Positions 35,122-44,921 are shown, counted from the stretch's first letter. The stretch: DNA of 64,000 nucleotides from Rhodospirillaceae bacterium (GCA_018665815.1 JABJBP010000111.1:1-64000); one strand, 5' to 3'. The notes: generated by a model from the sequence alone, not told the origin. Translations and numbers: made by a program.

Positions 35122-38004
35122 ATGGCTGATGATACCGGCGCCGAAAATCTTGTTGCAAACGGCAGCTTTGAAGACGTCACTTACGAGCGCGGGCACGGGC
35201 GCGGACATCATCGTCACCACCACCATAGCCGATCGGCGGAACTGAGCGGCTGGCAGGTTGCCGGTGGGCCGGGACCCGATGTGATCAATCATCGCTGGTT
35301 ACCGTCGGCCGATGGAGACCGCCACATCGAATTGGACGGTAGCGGCGCGCGCAATACCAACAGCGCCATTTTCCAAGATATTCCGACCGCTGGCACCGGC
35401 ACGTTTTTGGTGTCCTTCAATTATTCACCGCCGCCTTTCAGCCGTGCGCATTCCAACGGTATAGAAATTATTTGGAACGGTCAGGTTATCGACACGATAT
35501 CCGCGAATGGTGGCTGGGGCGTTGATTGGCAAACGTTCACCTATGAACTGGAAGGTGCCGGTGATCTAACGCGATTAGAATTTTGTACCGTCGGCGCGGA
35601 TGATGGTCGCGGTGGTTATCTCGATAATGTCAGCTTAGTCGCTGCTGACCCGCCGCCGTTATTTACGGAAACTGACGATGCGGTCGTTCTCGCGGATGAT
35701 GATCCTGATTATGGATCGGGCGAGGCCTACGATGCACTCGGCGGCGATGATACGGTTACCGGCGGTGATCTCGACGACACTATTAATGGCAACACCGGCA
35801 ACGACACATTGAGCGGCGGCGCCGGCGACGATGTGTTGATTGGTGGTGCCGATGGCGAAGTGCTGATTGAGAAAGAGCGTGTAATCGAACACGACCTTTC
35901 AAGCCTGTCAGCGACACCTGAAATTGGTATTGACCCGGCGCACTTTGAATTGGCCAATGATCATGCGGTGTCACTGACGTTTGTCGGCGAAGACGCGAAA
36001 TTACACAATTCAGTCGGCGTCTACAAAATTGGCCCGAACGGCGAAATCAGTGACGTTGAAATTATTTTCAAGGACGCGTCGGAAACCCGTTGGTGGGGTG
36101 GCACCAAGCCGGGCACATCGGCAGATTTGGATCTCGCGGCCGGCGAAAGCTTTGGCGTGTTCATCATCGCCAATGGCGCCGGGAAAAACCATTTTCATAA
36201 GTTCAAGAACGGCCAGTTCGAGTTTCGCAATGAGGATGGCTCACAAGCCACCCTCGACAGCGACGACTTGATCAGCGGTGGCAGCGGTGCGGATGTGATA
36301 TTCGGCGGTGCTGGCACTGATACCATTGATGGTGATGGTGGCGATGATGTCATAGATGGTGGCGATGGTGATGATGTCATTAACGGCAATGGTGGCAACG
36401 ATTGGATTGTCGGCGGTGCCGGCAATGATGATTTGAACGGCGGCGGCGGCAACGACGTGCTGGACGGTGGCGATGGGGACGACACGCTAAAAGGCGCCGC
36501 GGACAATGACACGCTTCTCGGTGGTGCGGGCAACGATTCGCTCCTCGGAAACGGTGGCGACAATATCCTCGATGGCGGCGCAGGTGACGATGTGTTGAAA
36601 ACCGCAGAAGGTGCAGATCAACTGTCCGGTGGCGCTGGAAATGACACCATTACAGCCGGTGATGGCGATGATGTCATTGATGGCGGTGACGGTGATGATG
36701 ATCTCAAGGGCCAAGGCGGCAACGACACGATCACCGCTGGCCTTGGTGCGGATACGGTGCTCGGCGGCAGCGGCGATGATTGGATCGACGGCGGTGCTGG
36801 CGATGACCACCTGGAGGGCGGCGGCGGTTCCGATACTTTGTTCGGTGGTCTTGGGGCCGATGTGTTACTGGGCCAGTCCAGTGCGGACGTCTTGGACGGC
36901 GGCGACGGCGATGATCAACTGATCGGCGAAGGCGGAGCCGACACGATGAGCGGTGGTGCCGGCCTTGATACGCTGTTCGGCGGAATTGGTGCTGATGTGA
37001 TAGACGGTGGCGATGGCGATGATCAGATCAGCGGCGACGAGGGCGCAGATGTGATTACTGCTGGCCTCGGTGCCGATACGGTTACTGGTGGCATCGGTAA
37101 CGACAGCATTGACGGCGGTGGGGGCGATGACACGCTGAACGGCGATGACGGCAACGACGACATACTGGGCGGCGATGGTGCCGACACGATATTCGGCGGT
37201 ATCGGCAAGGATGTGATCGACGGTGGCGACGGTGCAGATATCATTCGTGGCGGTGATGACAACGATGTCATCCGCGGCGGTGATTTTGACGACGACATAT
37301 GGGGCGACGCCGGCAAGGATGAAATTTTCGGCGATGCCGGCAACGACCTTATTTACGGCGACGACGATAACGACATCCTTCACGGCGGTGATGATCGCGA
37401 CGTTCTGCGTGGTGAGCAGGGTAACGATATCTTATTCGGCGATGCAGATGTCGACATTCTGATTGGCGCCGAAGGCAAGGATACTCTTTGGGGCGGCACT
37501 GGCGACGATCTGCTCTTCGGCCAGGACGGTGCCGACACGCTTTATGGCGAAGAGGGAAATGACAACCTGTTCGGTGGCGGTGGTGGCGACGTCATGGATG
37601 GCGGCGCTGGCAATGATGTATTGCAAGGCGAATGCGGAAGCGATGTGCTCATCGGCGGCGCCGGTGTGGATGTGATGATCGGGCATGGTGGTTCCAACCG
37701 CTTCGTCTTTGATTTGGCGGCGGTTCAGGCCGAATCGGGGATTGGCGCCGGCAATCGTGACACCATCACCGATTTTGACGCCGAAGGCGCGGATGTCGTG
37801 GAATTCGCCGGCGCGGTTTCGTTTTCATTCGTCGGCGACGAAACGCAAGGTTTTGCCGGTGGCGGCGGGGCGTCCGGCCGCTTCAACAGCCAAACCAAAA
37901 TCCTTGAGATCGATTCCGATGGCGATCAACAGGTGGATATGGAAATTGAGCTGCAGAACGTCGATGGCGCCAACCTCGACGATACGGACTTCACCGTCAG
38001 CTAA
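35122..38004 (+). CDS. RTX-type calcium-binding secreted protein
   Basis: 960 aa without N-terminal Sec signal. Domain order: a DUF642/carbohydrate-binding-like beta-sandwich (residues about 8-175, NLVANGSFEDV, LSGWQVAGGPGPD, GYLDNVSLVA) with a His-rich patch near residue 30; a first short RTX block; a DUF4114-like insert at about 250-370 (ERVIEHDLSSLS, DHAVSLTFVGED); then some 45 nonapeptide GGxGxDxxx repeats from 375 to about 855; then a C-terminal unit (RFVFDLAAV, DTITDFDAEGADVVEFAG) typical of type I secretion signals. Ca-dependent folding outside the cell. No HlyB/HlyD/TolC genes lie in the window. No catalytic domain is visible, so an adhesin or surface-layer-like role is likely. Confidence 0.88.
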   Translation: MADDTGAENLVANGSFEDVTYERGHGRGHHRHHHHSRSAELSGWQVAGGPGPDVINHRWLPSADGDRHIELDGSGARNTNSAIFQDIPTAGTGTFLVSFNYSPPPFSRAHSNGIEIIWNGQVIDTISANGGWGVDWQTFTYELEGAGDLTRLEFCTVGADDGRGGYLDNVSLVAADPPPLFTETDDAVVLADDDPDYGSGEAYDALGGDDTVTGGDLDDTINGNTGNDTLSGGAGDDVLIGGADGEVLIEKERVIEHDLSSLSATPEIGIDPAHFELANDHAVSLTFVGEDAKLHNSVGVYKIGPNGEISDVEIIFKDASETRWWGGTKPGTSADLDLAAGESFGVFIIANGAGKNHFHKFKNGQFEFRNEDGSQATLDSDDLISGGSGADVIFGGAGTDTIDGDGGDDVIDGGDGDDVINGNGGNDWIVGGAGNDDLNGGGGNDVLDGGDGDDTLKGAADNDTLLGGAGNDSLLGNGGDNILDGGAGDDVLKTAEGADQLSGGAGNDTITAGDGDDVIDGGDGDDDLKGQGGNDTITAGLGADTVLGGSGDDWIDGGAGDDHLEGGGGSDTLFGGLGADVLLGQSSADVLDGGDGDDQLIGEGGADTMSGGAGLDTLFGGIGADVIDGGDGDDQISGDEGADVITAGLGADTVTGGIGNDSIDGGGGDDTLNGDDGNDDILGGDGADTIFGGIGKDVIDGGDGADIIRGGDDNDVIRGGDFDDDIWGDAGKDEIFGDAGNDLIYGDDDNDILHGGDDRDVLRGEQGNDILFGDADVDILIGAEGKDTLWGGTGDDLLFGQDGADTLYGEEGNDNLFGGGGGDVMDGGAGNDVLQGECGSDVLIGGAGVDVMIGHGGSNRFVFDLAAVQAESGIGAGNRDTITDFDAEGADVVEFAGAVSFSFVGDETQGFAGGGGASGRFNSQTKILEIDSDGDQQVDMEIELQNVDGANLDDTDFTVS

Positions 38005-38005
38005 C

Positions 38006-38614
38006 TCAAAACGCCCAATCGTGGCGCGCTTGGTGCTCGGCTTCGAAGGCCGAGATGCGCTCATCGAATTCCATCGTCACCTGCACGTCGTCCAGGCCGT
38101 TTAGTAATCGGTGCTTGTCGAATGCATCAATTTCAAATGTATAAGCCGATTGATCCGGGCCAGTCAGGCTTTGGGTTTCCAAGTCGATGGCAATTTCGCC
38201 GCCTGGACCTTCATGAAGCTGTCGCCGTAACGTCTCGCAGTCATCCGATGACAACTGGATTGGCAAGACGGCGTTCTTGATGCAATTGTTGTAATGGATA
38301 TCACCGAAGCTTGGCGCGATCACTGCGCGAATGCCGTTCGCGACAAGGACGCCCACGGCATTTTCCCGCGATGAGCCGCACCCCCAATTGATGTCGGTGA
38401 CGATAATTTTCGCATCACAGTAAGGCGCGTGATTGTAGATGAAATTTTTTTCCGAGCCATCCGAATTGAAGCGCAGATCGTGCATTAGAAAGCGCGGGTA
38501 ATCTGGGTCCGTCTTGGTGCGGCGCAGGAAACGTGCGGGGATAATTTGGTCGGTGTCGCAATTGGCGATATCGATGGGCACACCAACGGCGGCAAATGTC
38601 TTAAACGGTTCCAT
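38006..38614 (-). CDS. leuD: 3-isopropylmalate dehydratase small subunit
   Basis: 202 aa, usual length. LeuD blocks PIDIANCDTDQIIPARFL, WGCGSSRENAVGVLVANGI and IVTDINWGCG are intact. With LeuC it isomerises 2- to 3-isopropylmalate in leucine synthesis. Its start follows the leuC stop after 2 bp; its stop lies 1 bp from the RTX stop on the other strand. Confidence 0.96.
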   Translation of the reverse strand: MEPFKTFAAVGVPIDIANCDTDQIIPARFLRRTKTDPDYPRFLMHDLRFNSDGSEKNFIYNHAPYCDAKIIVTDINWGCGSSRENAVGVLVANGIRAVIAPSFGDIHYNNCIKNAVLPIQLSSDDCETLRRQLHEGPGGEIAIDLETQSLTGPDQSAYTFEIDAFDKHRLLNGLDDVQVTMEFDERISAFEAEHQARHDWAF

Positions 38615-38616
38615 GA

Positions 38617-40038
38617 TCAGGCCTCGCTCATCAGTTTGCGGACATCGGTAAATCGCCCGGTTACGGAAGCCGCCGCGGCCATTGCAGGGCTGACCAGATG
38701 GGTGCGGCTGCCCAATCCTTGGCGGCCCCGAAAATTGCGATTTGATGTCGATGCCGAACGTTCACCCTGCGCCAATTGATCGCCGTTCATGGCAACGCAC
38801 ATGGAACACCCGGGCTCGCGCCATTCCATGCCGGCATCGGTGAATATTTTGTCCAACCCTTCGGCTTCGGCCTGGCGTTTGATAAGACCGGAACCTGGCA
38901 CGACAAGGGTGCGGACCTGGGCGCGGCGGTTTTTGGCTACGGCAGCGGCGGCGCGCATATCTTCGATGCGGCTGTTTGTGCAGGCCCCAATGAAGACGGT
39001 ATCGACGGCAATATCCGAAAGTGCCATGCCGGGTTTTAGACCCATGTAATCCAAGGCGGCTTCCATGTCGGCACGAACCATGGGGTCGGATTCAGTGGCC
39101 GGGTCCGGGATAATCCCGGTGACGGGCAGGGCGTACTGTGGGCTGTTGCCCCAAGTCACCATGGGCGCCAGCGCATCGCCGTCGATGCTGACTTCCTTGT
39201 CGAAGATGGCGTCATTGTCCGAGCGCAAGGTCCGCCAGTACTCAACAGCGGCGTCCCATTTTTTGCCTTTCGGTGCATAGGGTCGGCCTTCGCAATAAGA
39301 AACAGCGGTGTCGTCCGGCGCAATGATGCCGGACCGAGACCCCGCTTCGATGGTCATGTTGCAGATCGTCAATCGGCCTTCCATGGAAAGTTGCTCGATA
39401 GCTGATCCGGCATATTCGATGGCGTAGCCAGAGCCGCCGGCCGCCGAGATTTCCCTGATTACCGCCAAAATGACATCCTTGCCGCTGACGCCGAAGCCCA
39501 AGGTGCCAGTGACATTGATCCGCATGTTTTTAGGGCGGCGTTGCCACAGTGTTTGGGTAGCCAGCGCATGGATAACTTCCGTCGTGCCAATCCCGAATGA
39601 GACGCACCCCAAGGCACCGTGGGTGGAGGTATGGGAATCACCGCATACCAGCAACAAGCCGGGCAAAGTAATGCCTTGTTCGGGGCCGACAACATGGACA
39701 ATGCCGTGGCGTTCGTCGGTCATTGAGAAATGCGTGACGCCAAACTCTTTGGCGTAAGTTTCCAATCCCTCGACTGTCTCGCGCATCTCGCCTTCGGGAA
39801 TGTCACTGACGACTTTCGCCGTTGTTGGCACGGAATGGTCGGGCGTTGCGAACAATTGATCGGGCCGGCGCAATTTCAAACCTTGCTCTTTAAGATCGGC
39901 AAAACACCGATAATGCAGGTCGTGAATGAGATGACGGTCGATGTAGAGAAGCGTGTCGCCATCGTCACGCTCGACGATGACATGCGCGTCCCAAACCTTG
40001 TCGAATAAAGTCTTGCCCATAATTGCACTCGATCCCAT
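38617..40038 (-). CDS. leuC: 3-isopropylmalate dehydratase large subunit
   Basis: 473 aa, aconitase-type. The 4Fe-4S cysteines are in VFIGACTNSRIEDMR and EPGCSMCVAMNGD. Substrate loop HTSTHGALGCVSFGIGTTEV is normal. The ATG at 40038 has AAGGAG very close; family alignment would also allow the ATG at 40020 (GKTLFDKVWDAHVI). Operon leuC-leuD; leuB and leuA are not in the window. Confidence 0.96.
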   Translation of the reverse strand: MGSSAIMGKTLFDKVWDAHVIVERDDGDTLLYIDRHLIHDLHYRCFADLKEQGLKLRRPDQLFATPDHSVPTTAKVVSDIPEGEMRETVEGLETYAKEFGVTHFSMTDERHGIVHVVGPEQGITLPGLLLVCGDSHTSTHGALGCVSFGIGTTEVIHALATQTLWQRRPKNMRINVTGTLGFGVSGKDVILAVIREISAAGGSGYAIEYAGSAIEQLSMEGRLTICNMTIEAGSRSGIIAPDDTAVSYCEGRPYAPKGKKWDAAVEYWRTLRSDNDAIFDKEVSIDGDALAPMVTWGNSPQYALPVTGIIPDPATESDPMVRADMEAALDYMGLKPGMALSDIAVDTVFIGACTNSRIEDMRAAAAVAKNRRAQVRTLVVPGSGLIKRQAEAEGLDKIFTDAGMEWREPGCSMCVAMNGDQLAQGERSASTSNRNFRGRQGLGSRTHLVSPAMAAAASVTGRFTDVRKLMSEA

Positions 40039-40198
40039 TGACTCCTTAGTATAATGGGGGCCGTTGTGCCTGGCGAAAAGAGTTTTTTCGGGGTATCACT
40101 CTATGAAATGCCAAAGGTGGCGAGATATCCGAGGCGGCTGTGTTTCCCCGCCCCAGTGCTTGCGCTAAAACGATGGCTGCACCCCAGGGAGATAAATC

Positions 40199-41353
40199 AT
40201 GGAACTGCGCCATACCGAGATTCGCGACGCCGTCAGCCAGCTCTGTGCCGGCTTTCCTGGCGAATATTGGCGAGAGAAGGACCGCGAGCGGGCGTATCCG
40301 ACGGAATTTGTCCAAGCCCTGACGGAATCAGGGTTTCTGGCGTGTCTGATCCCGGAAGAATACGGCGGGTCCGGTCTGGGCATTTCGGAAGGGACAGCGA
40401 TTTTAGAGGAAATTCAGGCGTCGGGCTGCAACGGCGGTGCGTGTCATGCACAGATGTACACCATGGGCACGGTGCTTCGTCACGGTAGCGAGACGCAGAA
40501 AAAGATGGTGCTGCCGGGTATTGCGTCCGGCGAACTGCGCCTGCAGGCATTCGGCGTCACCGAGCCGACGTCGGGTACCGATACCAGCCGCATCCGCACC
40601 ACGGCGGTGAAAGACGGCAATTCGGCTTATGTGGTCAACGGCCAGAAAGTGTGGACGTCCAGGATTGAGCATTCCGACTTCATGCTGTTGTTGGCCCGCA
40701 CCGCGGCGCGCGAAGATGGCGCCAAGCCGCACGATGGCATGTCGGTATTCTTGGTCGATATTCGCGACGCTGTCGGTAACGGGCTAACCATCAAGCCGAT
40801 CCGCGCCATGGTCAATCATGCAACGACAGAAGTGTTTTTCGACGATCTGCGCATTCCCGCCGATAGTCTTGTTGGTGAAGAAGGAAAAGGATTCCGCTAT
40901 ATCTTGGACGGTATGAACGCCGAGCGCATCCTGATCGGCGGCGAATGCATCGGCGATGCGCGCTGGTTCATCGACAAGGCTTCCGCTTATGCCAGTGAAC
41001 GCCAGGTCTTTGACCGCCCCATCGGCCAGAACCAGGGCATTCAGTTTCCCATTGCACGGGCCTATGCGCAGATGCGCGCGGCTGCCCTCATGGTCCGCGA
41101 GGCGGCGGACTTGTTTGACGCTGGCGAACCCTGTGGGGCGGAGGCCAATATGTGCAAGATGCTAGGCTCGGAGGCGTCCTGGGCGGCGGGCGAGGCGTGC
41201 TTGCAAACCCACGGCGGATTTGGCTTTGCCGAAGAGTACGATATTGAGCGGAAATTCCGCGAGACCCGGCTCTATCAAATCGCCCCGGTCTCAACCAATT
41301 TGATCCTGAGTTATGTGGCCGAGCATGTCTTGGGCATGCCCAGGTCGTTTTAG
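40199..41353 (+). CDS. Acyl-CoA dehydrogenase
   Basis: 384 aa FAD-dependent acyl-CoA dehydrogenase. N-domain LIPEEYGGSGLGI, FAD contact AFGVTEPTSGTDTSRI, C-terminal GEGKGFRYILDGMNAERI and THGGFGFAEEYDIERKFRETR. First gene of a plus-strand group with a hotdog dehydratase and a class III CoA-transferase, the set needed to activate an acid, dehydrogenate it and hydrate it. Chain length or branching of the substrate cannot be read. Confidence 0.92.
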   Translation: MELRHTEIRDAVSQLCAGFPGEYWREKDRERAYPTEFVQALTESGFLACLIPEEYGGSGLGISEGTAILEEIQASGCNGGACHAQMYTMGTVLRHGSETQKKMVLPGIASGELRLQAFGVTEPTSGTDTSRIRTTAVKDGNSAYVVNGQKVWTSRIEHSDFMLLLARTAAREDGAKPHDGMSVFLVDIRDAVGNGLTIKPIRAMVNHATTEVFFDDLRIPADSLVGEEGKGFRYILDGMNAERILIGGECIGDARWFIDKASAYASERQVFDRPIGQNQGIQFPIARAYAQMRAAALMVREAADLFDAGEPCGAEANMCKMLGSEASWAAGEACLQTHGGFGFAEEYDIERKFRETRLYQIAPVSTNLILSYVAEHVLGMPRSF

Positions 41354-41365
41354 GTGAGGCGGAAC

Positions 41366-42226
41366 ATGAGCGTTGATATCGACCACCTAAATTCCTGGAT
41401 CGGGAAAACCGAAACGGCGAGCGATCTGTTAAGCGCCTCGCAACTGGCGGGTTTGGCGGCAACGTTGGATGTCGATGGACCTGCCCCCGAACCTGGTGAT
41501 CCGGTGCCGCCTGCGGCGCATTGGATATTCTTTAATTCCAGAACCAAGGCCTCGGAGCTTGGCTATGATGGACATGCCAAGCTCGGCGGTTTCCTACCAC
41601 CTGTGGAATTACCGCGCCGTATGTGGGCTGGTGGGCGGATTTCCTGGCCCGGCACGCTGCGGGTTGGTGACGTGATTACCCGCACCTCGACCATTGCCGA
41701 TGTCACCCATAAATTCGGAAAATCCGGCGAATTGGTGTTTGTCGTTGTCAGGCATGAAGTTGCCAACGATGCTGGCGTTTGTGTCAGCGAAGAGCACGAT
41801 ATCGTATACCGCTCGGCCGATGATTCGAACGTGGCGCCACCGGCGAAACTAGTGGCAAGACCGGCACCGGATGATGCCGTGTGGTCCCGTATCATTGATC
41901 CTGATCCGGTCATGCTGTTTCGCTATTCGGCGCTGACGTTCAATGGCCACCGAATTCACTATGATCTCAAATTTGTAACGGAGGAGGGCTATCCGGGCTT
42001 GATCGTTCATGGGCCCTTGATCGCCACCCTGCTGATGGATCTCTGCCAGCGCAAGCGCCCCGATGCGGCGCTTGCGAATTTTTCGTATCGCGCCATGGGT
42101 CCATTGTTCGATACCGCCCAGTTCACCGTCAACGGCCGGCCCGGCGCGGACGGCACGGCGAGTTTGTGGGCGGCGAATGCCGAGGGCAGTCTTGCCATGC
42201 AGGCAGACGCTGTGTTCGACGGGTGA
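41366..42226 (+). CDS. FAS1-type/HTD2-like dehydratase (MaoC-like hotdog protein)
   Basis: 286 aa double-hotdog protein of the type annotated mesaconyl-C4-CoA hydratase or HTD2-like. Features: the N-terminal PVPPAAHWIFFNS, the GGRISWPGTLRVGDVITR strand, and the catalytic-side VMLFRYSALTFNGHRIHYD and YPGLIVHGPLIATLL. Start set at the second of two near ATGs (41366), 12 bp after the dehydrogenase stop. It would hydrate the enoyl-CoA made by the preceding enzyme. TGA overlaps an ATG of the next gene. Confidence 0.85.
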   Translation: MSVDIDHLNSWIGKTETASDLLSASQLAGLAATLDVDGPAPEPGDPVPPAAHWIFFNSRTKASELGYDGHAKLGGFLPPVELPRRMWAGGRISWPGTLRVGDVITRTSTIADVTHKFGKSGELVFVVVRHEVANDAGVCVSEEHDIVYRSADDSNVAPPAKLVARPAPDDAVWSRIIDPDPVMLFRYSALTFNGHRIHYDLKFVTEEGYPGLIVHGPLIATLLMDLCQRKRPDAALANFSYRAMGPLFDTAQFTVNGRPGADGTASLWAANAEGSLAMQADAVFDG

Positions 42227-42230
42227 TGGT

Positions 42231-42761
42231 TTGGCAATAGTTGAAACATTTGACGTCATCATTGTGCTTGGCGCGGCCCAGGCCCCCGATGGTACGCCAG
42301 GGTCGGTCATTTCGCGCCGGGTTCTCCATGCCGTGAAGCTTTTCAACGAAGGTCGCGCGCCGGTGATGCTGATGTCCGGCGGTGCAACCCGCCACGCCGA
42401 GCCCGAGGCCGATGCAATGGCGCGCGTGGCGATCGAGGCCGGCATTTCCGATCAAGCCATATTTCGCGAAACCCGTTCAACACGGACGATGGAAAATGTA
42501 TTGGAATGCCGAAAGATTTTGACGCGCGAGGATTGGCACCACGCTCTGGTTGTCACCGATAGTTTTCATATGAAGCGCGCGCTATATACATTCGATGCCT
42601 TCGGTGTCGAAGCCTTTGGTGACGGCGTGCCCGCGCCGCCGAGCTTGCGCACCGTGTTGGCCCACATCTGCGAGTTTTTCGCCCGCCAAATGTATGAACG
42701 CGCCATCCGTGCCTATATTGATCAACGCATATCGCCTCTACAGTTGGGCGGCGGCAAATAG
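42231..42761 (+). CDS. YdcF-like DUF218 protein
   Basis: 176 aa, DUF218/YdcF. VIIVLGAAQAPDGTPGSVIS at the N-terminus, the signature LMSGGATRHAEPEADAM, STRTMENVLEC and ALVVTDSFHMKRAL are all present. Only a TTG serves as start in this frame. The ATG at 42226, which overlaps the previous stop as TGATG, is one frame off and would fit if the TTT at 42230-42232 contained one more T. Function is unknown; relatives act in the envelope or bind nucleotide cofactors. Confidence 0.78.
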   Translation: MAIVETFDVIIVLGAAQAPDGTPGSVISRRVLHAVKLFNEGRAPVMLMSGGATRHAEPEADAMARVAIEAGISDQAIFRETRSTRTMENVLECRKILTREDWHHALVVTDSFHMKRALYTFDAFGVEAFGDGVPAPPSLRTVLAHICEFFARQMYERAIRAYIDQRISPLQLGGGK

Positions 42762-42845
42762 AGTTTCATGGCGATCGCCTAGAGGAATACGGCCACGTCC
42801 GATTTGAAGAGTGACCCGTAGGGCGGCGCGGTCTAAAAATACCCC

Positions 42846-44048
42846 ATGAAACAGAATAAACACGCCATGGCGGGCGTCCGTGTGTTGGATGCGGCGACCT
42901 TCATCGCAGCGCCTTACGCGGCGGCGATTATGGGTGAGTTTGGCGCCGAAGTGATCAAAATTGAAAATCCGAAGGGCGGCGATCCGTGGCGGCGCTACGG
43001 CACGGACAGCGGCCAGCCCAATCAGTCGCTGGCCTGGCTGACGGAAGCGCGCAACAAGAAATCCATCACGTTGAATTTGCGCGCCCCTGAAGGTGCGGCA
43101 CTGTTCAAGCGCCTGGTTGAGACGGCGGACGTGGTTTGTGAAAATTTCCGGCCCGGCACTTTGGAAAAATGGGGAATTGGCTGGACCGATCTCAAGGCCA
43201 TCAATTCGGGCCTGATCATGATGCGAATTTCGGGTTACGGGCAAACGGGCCCTTACAAGGATCGCCCTGGGTTTGCACGGATCGCCCATGCCGTGGGCGG
43301 CTTGACCTATCTTTCGGGCATTCCCGGCGAGACGCCTGTGACGCCGGGCTCGACGTCCTTAGGCGACTACATGTCCGGTATGTATGGTGCCATCGGCATT
43401 TTGATGGCGCTGCGTCATCGCGATGCGACGGGTGAGGGACAGATGGTCGATATGGCGCTGTATGAATCCGTGTTTCGGGCACTTGACGAAATTGTCCCGC
43501 GCTATGCGAAAGATGGTTTCGTCCGCGAGCCGGAGGGAACGGGCACCGTCAATGCGTGCCCACATGGGCACTTCCCAACCGGTGACGGCAAGTTTCTTTC
43601 CATTGCATGCACTACGGACAAGATGTTTGAACGCCTGACCCAGGCCATGGTGCGGCCCGATCTTTGGGAGAACTTTGGTGATCAGCAAACGCGCCTTGCC
43701 GCGCGCGTCACCGTCATCGACGAAGTCACTCAATGGACGACATCCATGAGCCGTGATGAGGTGATGGCGGCCTGTGTGGCGGCCGAGGTGCCGTCCGGCC
43801 CGATCAATTCCATCGCCGATATTTTTGCCGATCCGCATTTTCGCGCACGAGACGATTTATTGGCCGTCAATGTGCCCACGATCGGTGAGGTCACCGTGCC
43901 GGGCGTTTATCCGAAATTATCAGCGACGCCGGGCAGCGTCGATAGCCTCGGTCCTGAACTCGGCAATGCCAACGAAGAGGTGTACGGCGGACAATTGGGG
44001 CTGAGCGCCGACGATATGGCGGCGCTGAAAGACAAAGGAGTGATCTGA
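42846..44048 (+). CDS. Class III (CaiB/BaiF) CoA-transferase
   Basis: 400 aa. Typical start GVRVLDAATFIAAPYAAAIM, then GAEVIKIENPKGGDPWRRYG, SGYGQTGPYKDRPGFARIAH and the catalytic Asp in TSLGDYMSGMYGAIGI. Transfers CoA between acids, e.g. succinyl-CoA to a dicarboxylate. With the dehydrogenase and dehydratase upstream it probably activates a C5 or branched acid such as itaconate, mesaconate or methylsuccinate (inference). Confidence 0.92.
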   Translation: MKQNKHAMAGVRVLDAATFIAAPYAAAIMGEFGAEVIKIENPKGGDPWRRYGTDSGQPNQSLAWLTEARNKKSITLNLRAPEGAALFKRLVETADVVCENFRPGTLEKWGIGWTDLKAINSGLIMMRISGYGQTGPYKDRPGFARIAHAVGGLTYLSGIPGETPVTPGSTSLGDYMSGMYGAIGILMALRHRDATGEGQMVDMALYESVFRALDEIVPRYAKDGFVREPEGTGTVNACPHGHFPTGDGKFLSIACTTDKMFERLTQAMVRPDLWENFGDQQTRLAARVTVIDEVTQWTTSMSRDEVMAACVAAEVPSGPINSIADIFADPHFRARDDLLAVNVPTIGEVTVPGVYPKLSATPGSVDSLGPELGNANEEVYGGQLGLSADDMAALKDKGVI

Positions 44049-44051
44049 ACC

Positions 44052-44921
44052 ATGGTCAGATTGGCGGCATTCGTATTGATGGCGATGATGATGGGCCCGT
44101 TGATGGCGCGCGCTGCCTCACAGAAAACACTCGACCAGCAATTCGAGCAATTGGCACGCCGGGTTGATCAAGGTGTCGGTGGGTACTTAGGGACGGTCAA
44201 GCCTGTGTCAGGGGAGATTAAGCTCGCCTATGGCCCGGCTCAGCCAAACCTTCATCAGATTACGACGTGGGTGGCGACGCGGGGCGCGGTGGCGCGTATC
44301 CGGGTGCGCGCCGAATTAACCCGTCAAGCTTCTGCGGCGGGCCTGCTTATGGGCGTGACGACCCTCAAAGATTACAACATCGAACACCTGATTGGCGCCG
44401 ATGGGGTGACGATTGGTCATGAGGCGTTGCCTCGGGGAACCACCGTGATCGTCGCGTCGGATCATCGCGGGGTCATCCCCGATGCGGTGATTTTGCCGCC
44501 CGCCGGCGGGGGCACCATCGCCTTGCCGCAACCCGGCACCCGGCCGTTCATTGAGGCGATCAATCGGTTTCCGTTGCCCGTCTTGGTAACGGAAACGGCA
44601 GTGCAAGATTCAGATATTTTTCTGCCGCTGACGTTCCCGTTGGGCGGTAACGCGGGAATTGAACCGGTGCGCGGCGCCGGGCCGCGGTTGCGTGGTGAGA
44701 TCGACTGCAAACCTCGCCGTTGTCTTTTGGTGCAGGTCGATGAAGAAACTCTTTTTAAGCAAAAAGGTCAGGAAATCCGCGGTTCTGCCAAGGGCCACGT
44801 GGTGATCACCGCCGGTCCGGTTAACATTGTTGGCGCCTTTCTCAACCTTCGAACCGAAATATTGCAGGGTGGTCGCACGGAGGTCATCCGCTCCATCTTG
44901 ATCAACGAACAGATCAAATAG
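44052..44921 (+). CDS. Uncharacterised exported protein
   Basis: 289 aa. N-terminal signal peptide (LAAFVLMAMMMGPLMARAAS) followed by a soluble part rich in beta-strand patterns. I do not recognise the family. Notable stretches: GDVKPV-like GTVKPVSGEIKLAYG, and a C-terminal GHVVITAGPVNIVGAFLNLR. It directly follows the CoA-transferase stop (3 bp), which implies co-transcription. Confidence 0.6.
   Translation: MVRLAAFVLMAMMMGPLMARAASQKTLDQQFEQLARRVDQGVGGYLGTVKPVSGEIKLAYGPAQPNLHQITTWVATRGAVARIRVRAELTRQASAAGLLMGVTTLKDYNIEHLIGADGVTIGHEALPRGTTVIVASDHRGVIPDAVILPPAGGGTIALPQPGTRPFIEAINRFPLPVLVTETAVQDSDIFLPLTFPLGGNAGIEPVRGAGPRLRGEIDCKPRRCLLVQVDEETLFKQKGQEIRGSAKGHVVITAGPVNIVGAFLNLRTEILQGGRTEVIRSILINEQIK

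Noticed and set aside
36280-37700. Dense short repeats that look like a CRISPR or minisatellite array
   Set aside because: They encode GGxGxDxxx nonapeptides in one long frame, vary at third positions and have no spacer structure. They are the RTX repeats; the antisense open frames here are by-products of the same composition.
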